Below are positions 1 through 7,769 of a stretch of DNA of 14,893 nucleotides, piece after piece. Both the position numbers and the translations under genes were made by a program. The DNA is from JBAROU01 sp049642385. Lineage in GTDB: Bacteria; Chloroflexota; Dehalococcoidia; DSTF01; RBG-16-68-14. The notes below the pieces were generated by a model, which saw nothing but the letters and a program-made list of their open reading frames with translations, made no database searches and was not told where the DNA came from. The stretch is from positions 1 through 14,893 of the forward strand of contig JBAROU010000210.1 in the NCBI GenBank assembly GCA_049642385.1, in the 5' to 3' direction. How positions within the stretch are numbered: position 1 is the stretch's first letter; each line of letters begins with the position of its first letter.

Positions 1-29
1 GTCCAGTATACCATAAGGCGTCAAGCGCG

Positions 30-40
30 GGGTCAGTTTG
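30..40. repeat. Left arm of 11-bp inverted repeat flanking the two small genes
   Basis: GGGTCAGTTTG here is the exact reverse complement of CAAACTGACCC at 591-601. The arms enclose 550 bp that hold two small divergent genes. A second shared stretch lies just outside: CAAGCGCG at 22-29 matches CGCGCTTG at 614-621 in inverted orientation. The stop codon of the small basic protein gene (33-35) is inside this arm. The pair may be the terminal repeats of a small mobile or relic element. No transposase is present. Confidence 0.5.
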
Positions 41-284
41 GAGTCTGTACAATTTCCCGTGCTTCGGGCTTATCCCACCGAGCCTTAGCGGCCTGCCGTG
101 CTATGTCGGAACGCTCCTTCGCGCTGAGCTTCGCTGCCCTAGCAGGCCCGCCCTTCTTACCACCGAGTTTGCCCAGGGCTACGGCAGCAGGGTTCTTGGA
201 TCGCTCTCGGTCTTTGGTGCTCTCGGAGATGATGGCTGCGGCCAGTTGGTTAACGTCTCTTGGCTTGCGTGAGCGCTTAGGCAT
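33..284 (-). CDS. Small basic Lys/Ala/Arg-rich protein, conserved hypothetical
   Basis: This 83-residue protein starts MPKRSRKPRDVNQLA and is very basic. The centre (about residues 33-50) is a glycine/lysine stretch, LGKLGGKKGGPARAAKL, followed by a predicted helix ending in RQAAKARW. I recognise this layout (AAVALGxLGGxKGGxARA then ARxAAxARW) as a small family widespread in bacteria without a settled function. The basic composition and helix would suit nucleic-acid binding, but that is inference. The ATG at 284 lies only 28 bp from the divergent zinc-ribbon gene. I see no Shine-Dalgarno sequence ahead of it; a TATAGT hexamer at 295-290 would give a nearly leaderless message. Its stop codon falls in the flanking inverted repeat. 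Confidence 0.7.
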   Translation of the reverse strand: MPKRSRKPRDVNQLAAAIISESTKDRERSKNPAAVALGKLGGKKGGPARAAKLSAKERSDIARQAAKARWDKPEAREIVQTPN

Positions 285-312
285 ACACTACTATAGCATA
301 GGAGGTGCATCC
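285..312. promoter_or_regulatory. Bidirectional spacer with candidate -10 boxes and a strong plus-strand RBS
   Basis: The 28-bp gap between the two divergent small genes is AT-rich compared with its surroundings. On the plus strand, TTGCGT (265-270), 18 bp, TACTAT (289-294) is a weak sigma-70-like pair. On the minus strand TATAGT (295-290) sits right before the ATG at 284. AGGAGGTG at 300-307, five bases before the ATG at 313, is a near-perfect Shine-Dalgarno sequence. It fixes the start of the plus-strand gene. The -35 matches are poor, so the promoter part is tentative. Confidence 0.4.
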
Positions 313-525
313 ATGGCTATTGATCGCACCGCGTGTCTCAACTGCCAGCAGCCTGGCGTGCAGCTAGATGAAAACGTCTGGGCGCTTGTCAGACTCGATC
401 CCATGGGCGGCGACGTGAGGGAGCACGACGTGGGCAACCTCGACCTTAGCATCTCGCTCCGGGCGAGAGCTGCCATCTGCACCAAGTGCGGCTTCTTGCA
501 CCTGTTCGCCATTCTTCCCAAGTAG
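313..525 (+). CDS. 70-residue four-cysteine (zinc-ribbon-like) protein
   Basis: The protein has two CxxC pairs, C8-C11 (CLNC) and C56-C59 (CTKC), spaced about 45 residues apart, as in a zinc ribbon. Between them lies a polar beta-strand-like segment. I chose the ATG at 313 because AGGAGGTG precedes it by five bases. The frame is open farther upstream to 103, but that would run antisense through the neighbouring gene and adds no recognisable sequence. There is no signal peptide or membrane segment. I do not recognise a named family. A metal-binding role is likely from the cysteines. It shares a 28-bp divergent spacer with the small basic protein, and both lie between the inverted repeats. Confidence 0.6.
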   Translation: MAIDRTACLNCQQPGVQLDENVWALVRLDPMGGDVREHDVGNLDLSISLRARAAICTKCGFLHLFAILPK

Positions 526-590
526 GCATCGCTGCCCGAAATGGGTGCATGCGTTCCTGATTCCGAGGTTCAGTCGGCTACCTCCGGTTT

Positions 591-601
591 CAAACTGACC
601 C
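591..601. repeat. Right arm of 11-bp inverted repeat
   Basis: CAAACTGACCC is the reverse complement of 30-40. It sits in the longer string GGTTTCAAACTGACCCACTACC, which looks like the end sequences of some insertion sequences, but I cannot assign a family. The stretch from 526 to 762 has no gene; it holds this arm, a hairpin at 628-649 and the promoter of the next gene. Confidence 0.5.
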
Positions 602-627
602 ACTACCGAGGCGCGCGCTTGCCTTGA

Positions 628-649
628 GGGCATTTCGTGGGAAGTGCCC
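628..649. other. Hairpin in the intergenic region before the first flavoprotein
   Basis: GGGCATTT (628-635) pairs with AAGTGCCC (642-649) around a six-base loop, eight pairs including one G-T wobble. No T-run follows on either strand, so it is not a classical intrinsic terminator. It may be a transcript-end structure or a remnant of the repeat unit to its left. Confidence 0.3.
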
Positions 650-710
650 AACTGTCGCTTGCTGCTCCATCCCTGTCTGAAGTTAGTTTGTCGGCCGAGC
701 CACTACCTCT

Positions 711-739
711 GGTCACCTTCATAGCGCGCGCTGTATCAT
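711..739 (+). promoter_or_regulatory. Candidate promoter of the first flavoprotein gene, ECF41-like or sigma-70-like
   Basis: Two readings fit. GGTCACC (711-717), 16 bp, TATC (734-737) matches five of seven bases and two of four bases of the ECF41 pattern at its exact spacing. Alternatively, TGGTCA (710-715), 18 bp, TATCAT (734-739) is a passable sigma-70 promoter, with five of six matches at -10. The following Shine-Dalgarno GGAGGG (752-757) lies five bases before the ATG at 763. Confidence 0.35.
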
Positions 740-762
740 AGGCAACGCAGCGGAGGGAACCC

Positions 763-2106
763 ATGGCAGGAAAACATGATGTCGTCATCGTGGGCGGGGG
801 TGTCGCCGGCCTGGCGACCGGCGCGCTGCTCGCGAAGGCGGGCAGAACGCCGATCGTCCTCGAAAAGGGCAACCAGCTTGGCGGGCGCGCATACACCTAC
901 GCCGCCCAGGGCTTCACGCTGAACTACGGCGCGCACGCGATGTACCGTCCACATAGCGGCCTGCTGGCCGACATCCTCGGGCGCATCGATCGGCCGCGCA
1001 TCGAGGCGCCCTACCCGGACCCCCGGCGGGCGTACTTCGCGCAGGACGGCCGCTGGGGGCACCTGGGGACGATGCCGCAAGACGTGCTCTTCACGTCGCT
1101 CTTCCCCATGGCGACGCGCGTGCGGTTGATGCGCTTCATGGCATTACTGCGCTTCGGCAAGCCGGACGCGGGCAACCTCACCGCGGGCGCGTGGCTCGAC
1201 CGGCACACGCACGACCCGTACCTCAAGCGCTTCGCGCTAGCGCTCGCAACCATCAACACCTACACGCGCCCATCGAGCGAGCTGAGCGCGGCGTTCCTGC
1301 TGCGTCACCTCCAACGCACCCTGTTCGCGAAGGACTACGTCGGCTATATGAGCCTGGGCTGGTCAACGATGTACGACGCGTTCGCGTCGGTGATCGCGGA
1401 GCACGGCGGCGAAATCGCGACGGGGTCACGCGTCGACAAGCTGATCAGCGAGGGAGGCCGGGTCGTCGCCGCGCTCGTCGGGGACCGGCGCATCGAGGCG
1501 GAGGCGTTTGTCGTGACGATACCGCCGCAGGACGCGCCCAAGCTGGCCGAGGCGGGCTCGCCATTACGGACGGAGCTGGAGCGTTGGCACGGGCTCAGGG
1601 AAGCCCGGGCGGTCTGCCTGGACCTGGGCTTCTCGCGCCGCCTACGCGAGGACGTCACCTTCATCTACGACGTCGGGTACGACCTCTACTTCAGCCTGCA
1701 TTCGGAGGTGACGCCGGACCTGGCGCCGCCGGGCGGGCAGCTCCTGCACGCGATGGCCTACCTCTCGCCGGACGAGGGCGCGAACGACTGGCTGGCCGAA
1801 CGGCGCGCGCACGAGCTGGAGCAAGGGCTGGACCGCTACTTCCCCGGCTGGCGCGAGGCGACTGTGGTACAGCGACCGCTGCCCAACGCGCTCGTCACGT
1901 CGGCGCGACAAACGTCCGACCAGCAAGCGCCAGCGCGGGTGCCCGCGCGATCGTCGGTGGCGAACAACCTCTACTACGCGGGTGACGCGCGTGACCTCCC
2001 CTACAACCTGACGGAGATTAGCCTGGCCTCTGCGATGGAGATCGCCGACCTGATCGCCAGCACCACGCCGGCGCGACGCGCCGAAGTGCCGGCCGGCATC
2101 GAATAA
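763..2106 (+). CDS. FAD-dependent oxidoreductase, phytoene desaturase-like (COG1233 type)
   Basis: A 447-residue flavoprotein. The N-terminus has a Rossmann dinucleotide-binding motif, VGGGVAGL (G11-x-G13-x-x-G16), with E34 ending the second strand and the LGGRA motif at 39-43 as in the amine oxidase/phytoene desaturase superfamily. The C-terminal FAD-closing motif YYAGD is at 404-408, so the protein is full length. This superfamily oxidises C-C or C-N bonds with FAD; the substrate cannot be read from the sequence. There are no membrane segments or signal peptide. GGAGGG five bases before the ATG supports the start. It is a full-length paralog of the gene at 3166. Protoporphyrinogen oxidase is a tempting alternative given nearby hem genes, but nothing specific to HemY is seen. 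Confidence 0.85.
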   Translation: MAGKHDVVIVGGGVAGLATGALLAKAGRTPIVLEKGNQLGGRAYTYAAQGFTLNYGAHAMYRPHSGLLADILGRIDRPRIEAPYPDPRRAYFAQDGRWGHLGTMPQDVLFTSLFPMATRVRLMRFMALLRFGKPDAGNLTAGAWLDRHTHDPYLKRFALALATINTYTRPSSELSAAFLLRHLQRTLFAKDYVGYMSLGWSTMYDAFASVIAEHGGEIATGSRVDKLISEGGRVVAALVGDRRIEAEAFVVTIPPQDAPKLAEAGSPLRTELERWHGLREARAVCLDLGFSRRLREDVTFIYDVGYDLYFSLHSEVTPDLAPPGGQLLHAMAYLSPDEGANDWLAERRAHELEQGLDRYFPGWREATVVQRPLPNALVTSARQTSDQQAPARVPARSSVANNLYYAGDARDLPYNLTEISLASAMEIADLIASTTPARRAEVPAGIE

Positions 2107-2119
2107 GCACCCTCGAGAC

Positions 2120-2986
2120 CTACGCTACCGGATGGAGGCGAGCGGCGAGGGCTGCGCGCAGCTCGACCGGCTCGTCGGTGACCAGCGCGTCGATGCCGAG
2201 GCCGGCCAACCGCAGCGCCCGGTCGCCGTCGTTCACGGTGCCAGTGTAGACCTCGATGCCCATCTCGTGCGCCGCGTCGATCAGATCCAGGTCCGCATCG
2301 AGGTCTTGCGGAAAGAAGGACACCGCCGGGACGCCCAGGCGTGCCGCGCGGTCGAGGAACTCGCGCGCGCTCCAGCAATCGGGATTGTCGCGGCGGTTGC
2401 GGTGAAGGAACGCATGCGGCAGGGCCGGCGAGAGCGCTTGGACGATGCGCAGCGTGTCGGCATAGAACGACCAGATCGTGACCTCGCGTTCCATGGCCGC
2501 GGCGGCCACACCCCAGAGCACGCCCTCCGTGATCTCCGGCGCCTTCACCTCGATAGCGAGGCGCGCCTTACCGCGCACCGTCTCGAGCGCCTCGGCGAGC
2601 GTGGGGACGGCGTGGCCGCGCCTGCGGTCGATCGCCACCTCGCGCCGCAGCTCCCAGGAGAGCCAGTCGCCCACGGGGCCCATGCCCGTGGTGGTGCGGT
2701 CGAGCGTCGCATCATGGAGGACAACGGGTACGCTGTCGCGGGTTCCGTGGACGTCGATCTCGACGAACCGCACGCCGCATGCGATGGCGACACGCAGCGA
2801 GGTGAGGGTGTTCTCCGGCGCACGGGCCGCGTAGCCGCGGTGGCCGACGATGGCCGGGCGCGCGACTTCGAACGGGGCTCCGAGCCAGCTGGAAACAGAA
2901 CGGGCCGGCGCTTCCGCGTTCGGCCCGCTGGCGTGCATAGCTTGTCGGGGGGTCACCTCATGCATGGTGCCGTTTGCTCCTTTCAC
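2120..2986 (-). CDS. Glycerophosphodiester phosphodiesterase family protein
   Basis: A 288-residue GDPD-family TIM-barrel protein, which hydrolyses glycerophosphodiesters to glycerol 3-phosphate and an alcohol. Visible signature, counted from the GTG at 2986: HRG at 49-51, PENT at 57-60, E76 and D78 (EIDV), HD at 91-92, and IEVKAP in the next strand. The C-terminus has the typical TDEP segment. There is no signal peptide, so it is probably cytoplasmic and UgpQ-like. The start is uncertain: GTG at 2986 has no clear RBS, while ATG at 2965 has AGGAG eleven bases upstream, and the first 40 residues are not conserved-looking. It converges on the upstream flavoprotein with a 13-bp gap and is divergent from the second flavoprotein, sharing its intergenic region. 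Confidence 0.88.
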   Translation of the reverse strand: MKGANGTMHEVTPRQAMHASGPNAEAPARSVSSWLGAPFEVARPAIVGHRGYAARAPENTLTSLRVAIACGVRFVEIDVHGTRDSVPVVLHDATLDRTTTGMGPVGDWLSWELRREVAIDRRRGHAVPTLAEALETVRGKARLAIEVKAPEITEGVLWGVAAAAMEREVTIWSFYADTLRIVQALSPALPHAFLHRNRRDNPDCWSAREFLDRAARLGVPAVSFFPQDLDADLDLIDAAHEMGIEVYTGTVNDGDRALRLAGLGIDALVTDEPVELRAALAARLHPVA

Positions 2987-3098
2987 TGCTCATCGACGCA
3001 TCCACCCCTTCGCCTTCAATCTACATAACTTATCGCCGCCGCTGGTTAAGGCCCCGTTATCGCAAGTAAACGTTCGGTTAATGCTCCAGAACGGGCCC

Positions 3099-3125
3099 TG
3101 TCACAAAACAGACGCCTGATTCGTC
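3099..3125 (+). promoter_or_regulatory. ECF41-type promoter, TGTCACA-N16-CGTC
   Basis: TGTCACA at 3099-3105 is followed after exactly 16 bp by CGTC at 3122-3125. This is the promoter pattern described for ECF41 sigma factors. It lies 41 bp before the ATG of the second flavoprotein, which is itself followed by an ECF41 sigma gene. AAGGAGG (3151-3157) is the ribosome binding site, eight bases before the start. The match is exact by eye; that it is used in this organism is inferred. Confidence 0.8.
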
Positions 3126-3165
3126 TCCTGTATGTAGTGCTCATCAAATCAAGGAGGCGCTGGCT

Positions 3166-4497
3166 ATGAGGAACGGGACACGCGAACGAGCAGATGTTGT
3201 GGTTGTTGGTGGCGGGCTGGCCGGGCTGGCGGCAGCCACATACGTAGCGCGTGCGGGACGCTCGGTCGTGCTTTTCGAGCGAACGCGCGAGCTAGGCGGG
3301 CGGGCCACGACGCAGATGCATGGTGGCTTCGCCTTCAATTTGGGGCCGCACGCGCTCTACAAGAAGGGCGCGGGAATCGCCGTGCTCCGTGAGCTTGGCA
3401 TCGAGTTCGCCGGCGCTACGCCGCACACGAGCGGCTCCTGGATACGGGCGGGTGTGGCGCACCGCTTATCGCCGTGGTCGTTCGCCACCACCCCGCTGGT
3501 CAGCGCCGGGGGAAAGCTGGAGACGCTCCGGCTGCTGGCCTCAATCCCCCGTATGAAGGCGCAAGACGTACAGGACATCCCCTTGCAGCAATGGATCGAA
3601 GAGAAGGTGCGACATCAGGAGGTTCGCGACCTGCTCATGTCGCTGATCCGCGTCTCTACCTACGCCAACGACCCTGTGCGCATGAGCGCAGGCCTTGCTC
3701 TCGCGCAGGTGCAGCTGGCGTTGAAGGGGGTGTTCTACTTGGACGGCGGCTGGCAGACGCTGGTGGATGGCCTGCGCCAGGCGGCCACGGACGCCGGCGC
3801 GCGCATCGTCACGGGCGCGCGCGTCGCGGCGATCGAGCACGCGGGCGCGGTGCGAGGCGTACGACTCGAGGATGGCACGGTGCAAGACGCCGCTGCGGTG
3901 ATCGTCGCGGGCGGCCCGCAGCTGGCCGCGTCGCTCGTCGAAGGCAACGCCGACCTCCGCCGGTGGGCCGACGCCGCGATCCCCGTGCGCGCGGCCTGCC
4001 TCGATGTTGGGCTGCGCCGCTTGCCGAACCCAAGCGTGCGCTTCGCGTTGGGAATCGACCGGCCGCTATACTTCTCGATGCACTCCGCCACCGCCAAGCT
4101 GGCACCGGAGGGCGGTGCGATGATCCACCTCGCCAAATACCTACCCACAGATGATCCGGACGACGCGAACGCGATCGAGCGCGAGCTGGACGGCATGCTC
4201 GACCTGCTCCAGCCGGGCTGGCGCGAGGAGATCAGCGAGCGGCGCTTCCTGCCCAACATGATCGTCGCGAACGCGCTGCCAACAGCAGCGGGCGAAGGCG
4301 CCGCCGGCCGGCCAGGGCCCCACGTGCCCGGCATCGAGAACCTGTACATTGCGGGCGACTGGGTCGGGACTGAAGCGTGGCTCTCCGACGCGAGCCTGTC
4401 GAGCGCGAAACGCGCCGCAGAGCTGCTGCTGGCGAGCGATACGAGCGAAGGGACGAGGGTGAGGCAACGCAGCGAGCTCACCGGCGCGAGGCGTTGA
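3166..4497 (+). CDS. FAD-dependent oxidoreductase in operon with ECF41 sigma factor
   Basis: A 443-residue paralog of the gene at 763. The Rossmann motif VGGGLAGL has G15, G17 and G20, with E38 at the end of the second strand and LGGRA following. Near 82% of the length the two proteins share LYFS-x-HS, then PGWRE and LPN segments. The FAD-closing motif YIAGDW is at 394-399. No membrane segment or signal peptide. The start is supported by AAGGAGG eight bases upstream. The gene is preceded by an exact ECF41 promoter, and its TGA is 15 bp before the sigma factor start, so the two are almost certainly one transcript and this enzyme is the likely regulated target. ECF41 factors are known to sit next to oxidoreductases among other partners. 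The substrate is unknown. Confidence 0.87.
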   Translation: MRNGTRERADVVVVGGGLAGLAAATYVARAGRSVVLFERTRELGGRATTQMHGGFAFNLGPHALYKKGAGIAVLRELGIEFAGATPHTSGSWIRAGVAHRLSPWSFATTPLVSAGGKLETLRLLASIPRMKAQDVQDIPLQQWIEEKVRHQEVRDLLMSLIRVSTYANDPVRMSAGLALAQVQLALKGVFYLDGGWQTLVDGLRQAATDAGARIVTGARVAAIEHAGAVRGVRLEDGTVQDAAAVIVAGGPQLAASLVEGNADLRRWADAAIPVRAACLDVGLRRLPNPSVRFALGIDRPLYFSMHSATAKLAPEGGAMIHLAKYLPTDDPDDANAIERELDGMLDLLQPGWREEISERRFLPNMIVANALPTAAGEGAAGRPGPHVPGIENLYIAGDWVGTEAWLSDASLSSAKRAAELLLASDTSEGTRVRQRSELTGARR

Positions 4498-4512
4498 TAA
4501 CTATGAGCAGCG

Positions 4513-5385
4513 ATGAACCGCGTTGAGGCCTTCAACGAGCACCGAACGCTGCTCTTTTCCATCTCCTATCGGATGCTGGGCAGCGTGATGGACGCGGAAG
4601 ACATGGTGCAGGAGACGTTTCTGCGCTGGCAACGAGCACGAGACGATGAGGTGCGCTCACCCAAGTCGTACTTGTCGACGGTGGTCACGCGTCTCTGCAT
4701 CGACCAACAGCGCTCGGCTCGCGCGCGGCGCGAGCAGTACGTCGGGCCGTGGCTGCCCGAGCCGATCGTGACAGAGGAACTCCCCGGCCCCGACGAGCAG
4801 CTCGTCCTCGCCGACTCACTCTCAATGGCGTTCCTCGTCCTGCTCGAGAGCCTGTCGCCCACCGAACGCGCGGTGTTTCTCCTGCGCGAGGTGTTCGATT
4901 ATGCCTACCCGGAGGTCGCGCGCATCGTCGATAAGAGCGAGGCGAACTGCCGGCAGATGGTGCGCCGCGCGCGCCAGCACATCAAAGAACGGCGGCCGCG
5001 CTTCGATGCCTCGCGTGAGCAGGCGGCCCAGATCACGGAACGCTTCCTCCAGGCCGCGCAGACGGGCGACATGGACGGCCTGCTCGATCTGCTCGCGGAG
5101 GACGTGACGCTCTGGTCGGACGGGGGCGGCAAAGTGGCGGCGGCGCTCAACCCGATCTACGGCGCGTCGAACGTCGCCCGGCTGTCTATCGCGCTTGCGC
5201 AGACGCGTCAGACGGGCTTTGCCAGCCGCCTGCTGCAGGTGAACGGGCTACCCGGAGTCGTGATCTACCAGAACGGCCAGCCTGAAGCCGTCATCGGCGC
5301 AGAGATCGAGAACGGCAAGATTCGCGCCATGCGCATCGTGGTGAACCCGGAGAAGCTGCGCAGCGTGCCGCCGCTGGCGCAGTAA
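4513..5385 (+). CDS. ECF41-group RNA polymerase sigma factor with fused C-terminal regulatory domain
   Basis: A 290-residue SigJ-like sigma factor. Region 2 covers about residues 5-72 (AEDMVQETFLRW at 28-39), and region 4 about 100-160 (LSPTERAVFLLREVF, then a helix-turn-helix). The ECF41 signature motifs are all present: WLPEP in the linker at 80-84, DGGGK at 203-207 in the NTF2/SnoaL-like extension, and NPEKL at 278-282, the group's NPDKL motif. In this group the extension is known to replace an anti-sigma factor and tune activity. The start is ATG at 4513; an ATG at 4503 is in another frame and hits a stop after seven codons. No strong RBS is seen, so translation may be coupled to the flavoprotein gene, which ends 15 bp before. 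Confidence 0.93.
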   Translation: MNRVEAFNEHRTLLFSISYRMLGSVMDAEDMVQETFLRWQRARDDEVRSPKSYLSTVVTRLCIDQQRSARARREQYVGPWLPEPIVTEELPGPDEQLVLADSLSMAFLVLLESLSPTERAVFLLREVFDYAYPEVARIVDKSEANCRQMVRRARQHIKERRPRFDASREQAAQITERFLQAAQTGDMDGLLDLLAEDVTLWSDGGGKVAAALNPIYGASNVARLSIALAQTRQTGFASRLLQVNGLPGVVIYQNGQPEAVIGAEIENGKIRAMRIVVNPEKLRSVPPLAQ

Positions 5386-5404
5386 GCAGAGCGACCCAGC
5401 GAAC

Positions 5405-5590
5405 TTAGGGCCACAATCCGTTCTGGTCGAGCAGGTCCTTGAGGTTGTCATAGAGGTGCTGATGGCATCGTTTACTGCCATTCTTGTCGTTCACAGTCGA
5501 AATAAAGCTCTTATCTTTCGCCGCAATATGTATGTGATCCGTCTTGCGATTGTGCCAGATGTTTACTGTGATCTCTTTTGATCTTGCCAT
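5405..5590 (-). CDS. 61-residue hypothetical protein downstream of hemL
   Basis: A small protein beginning MARSKEITVNIWHNRKTDHI, with alternating beta-like N-terminal half (TVNIWHNRKTDHIHI) and a helical, charged C-terminal half (HLYDNLKDLLDQNG). It has no cysteine pair, signal peptide or membrane segment. I recall similar short proteins with an NIWHN...HI core annotated as hypothetical, with no known function. The start is convincing: AAGGGGG (5604-5598) lies seven bases before the ATG and overlaps the hemL stop codon, so it is translated from the hemL message. The gene is visibly more AT-rich than its neighbours, which may mean recent acquisition. It converges on the sigma factor gene with 19 bp between them and no terminator in between. 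Confidence 0.7.
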   Translation of the reverse strand: MARSKEITVNIWHNRKTDHIHIAAKDKSFISTVNDKNGSKRCHQHLYDNLKDLLDQNGLWP

Positions 5591-5602
5591 CTGGATTCCC
5601 CC

Positions 5603-6891
<1,289 letters not shown>

Positions 6892-6898
<7 letters not shown>

Positions 6899-6925
6899 AG
6901 ACAACCACAGATTGACACAGATGGA
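6892..6925. repeat. Dispersed-repeat-like sequence overlapping the hemL start
   Basis: The stretch holds the repeated unit CCACAGA at 6895-6901 and again at 6905-6911, followed by a near-copy, ACACAGA. The first twelve bases, TAGCCACAGACA (6892-6903), recur exactly at 8488-8499 at the start of the HAD gene. It looks like part of an interspersed repeat family that now supplies the first codons or leader of two genes. Confidence 0.4.
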
Positions 6926-6965
6926 GACGGGAGGCGAGGAGAAACGTGGGCAAACGTATCGAAGA

Positions 6966-7769
6966 CTACGCGACTTTCCGGCCCACGAAGCACAGCCGAT
7001 GCACCGTGAGCGCAGGGCCTTCGTTCGTGGCGCAGCGTTCGATTACGCGGTCGACGAGGGGGGTGTCAACTTCTGGATCAAAGTCATCGATGGCAGGCGT
7101 GGTCTCCAGCCGGAAGAAGAACGCCTCGCGCGAGGCGAAGACTTCTTTGCAGACGTAGCTCTCCGCGACGAGCACCTCGAGTCCGAAGCGCCGATAGAGC
7201 GCGGGTACCGTGTCGATGCGAGCCTCAGCGCTCGCATACCACTCGTGCATCTGGCTGCGCTCGTCGAACGCATCCTCCAGCTCGCGGCCGTTCTGCTCGC
7301 CGATCGATATCTCTACCCCCAGGCCGCCCGGCCTTAGGATGCGCACGCCTTCTCGCATGAAGTCATCGTCGTACGTCCAGGGGCCGCGCCGATTGATGAT
7401 CGCATCGGCCGCACCGTCGCGCATCGGGATCCGGCGGCCGTCAGCGAGGAGCAGGTCGACGTTCTTGGCCGCCAACCGGTCGCGCTCCTGCGCACCGTGC
7501 CAGAGCCGCCGTGCCGCGTAATCGAAGCCCACGGCGCGACCTACATGCGGCGCGATGTTCTTCATCAGCCAGCCGGCGTCGCCCGTTCCGATATCGACGA
7601 CGGTATCGCGCGGCCGAACGTGCTGCTGGACAAGCTCCGTGAAGCGCTCCTCGCCACTCGCACCGTCACGTCGAGGCTGCAGGCGCTGGTTGGCGTCCGC
7701 GCCGTACTTCGTCAGCCAGTCGTCGACGTGGTCGTAGAGGTGCTTCGTCGATTCTTGCCAGCGCGTCAT
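6966..7769 (-). CDS. Class I SAM-dependent methyltransferase
   Basis: A 267-residue protein with motif I VVDIGTGDAGWL (about 57-68), a second acidic segment near DYAARRLW, and the later motifs DGRRIPMRDGAADAII and ILRPGGLGVEI, all typical of the Methyltransf_11/25 fold. The N-terminus carries an extra region of about 50 residues. The substrate cannot be told; small molecules and quinone-like compounds are common for this fold. The ATG at 7769 overlaps the stop of the HAD gene as ATGA, so the two are translationally coupled. Downstream, hemL starts after 67 bp. Nothing ties it specifically to tetrapyrrole methylation. Confidence 0.85.
   Translation of the reverse strand: MTRWQESTKHLYDHVDDWLTKYGADANQRLQPRRDGASGEERFTELVQQHVRPRDTVVDIGTGDAGWLMKNIAPHVGRAVGFDYAARRLWHGAQERDRLAAKNVDLLLADGRRIPMRDGAADAIINRRGPWTYDDDFMREGVRILRPGGLGVEISIGEQNGRELEDAFDERSQMHEWYASAEARIDTVPALYRRFGLEVLVAESYVCKEVFASREAFFFRLETTPAIDDFDPEVDTPLVDRVIERCATNEGPALTVHRLCFVGRKVA

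Noticed and set aside
103..312. Longer N-terminus for the zinc-ribbon gene
   Set aside because: It would be antisense to the small basic protein gene. The strong AGGAGGTG before the ATG at 313 marks the start.
1191..1985. Long open frames in the shadow of real genes (also 2132-3028, 5669-6520, 9255-10109, 9814-10707)
   Set aside because: They lie inside or opposite clearly recognised genes, have Arg/Ala/Gly-rich compositions typical of alternate frames in high-GC DNA, and show no family motif or RBS.
763..4497. Protoporphyrinogen oxidase (HemY) for one or both flavoproteins
   Set aside because: The hem genes lie nearby, but the proteins look COG1233-like, one is tied to an ECF41 sigma factor, and I see no HemY-specific feature.
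4503..4526. Seven-codon open frame between flavoprotein and sigma gene
   Set aside because: No RBS and no recognisable peptide; it merely overlaps the sigma factor start.
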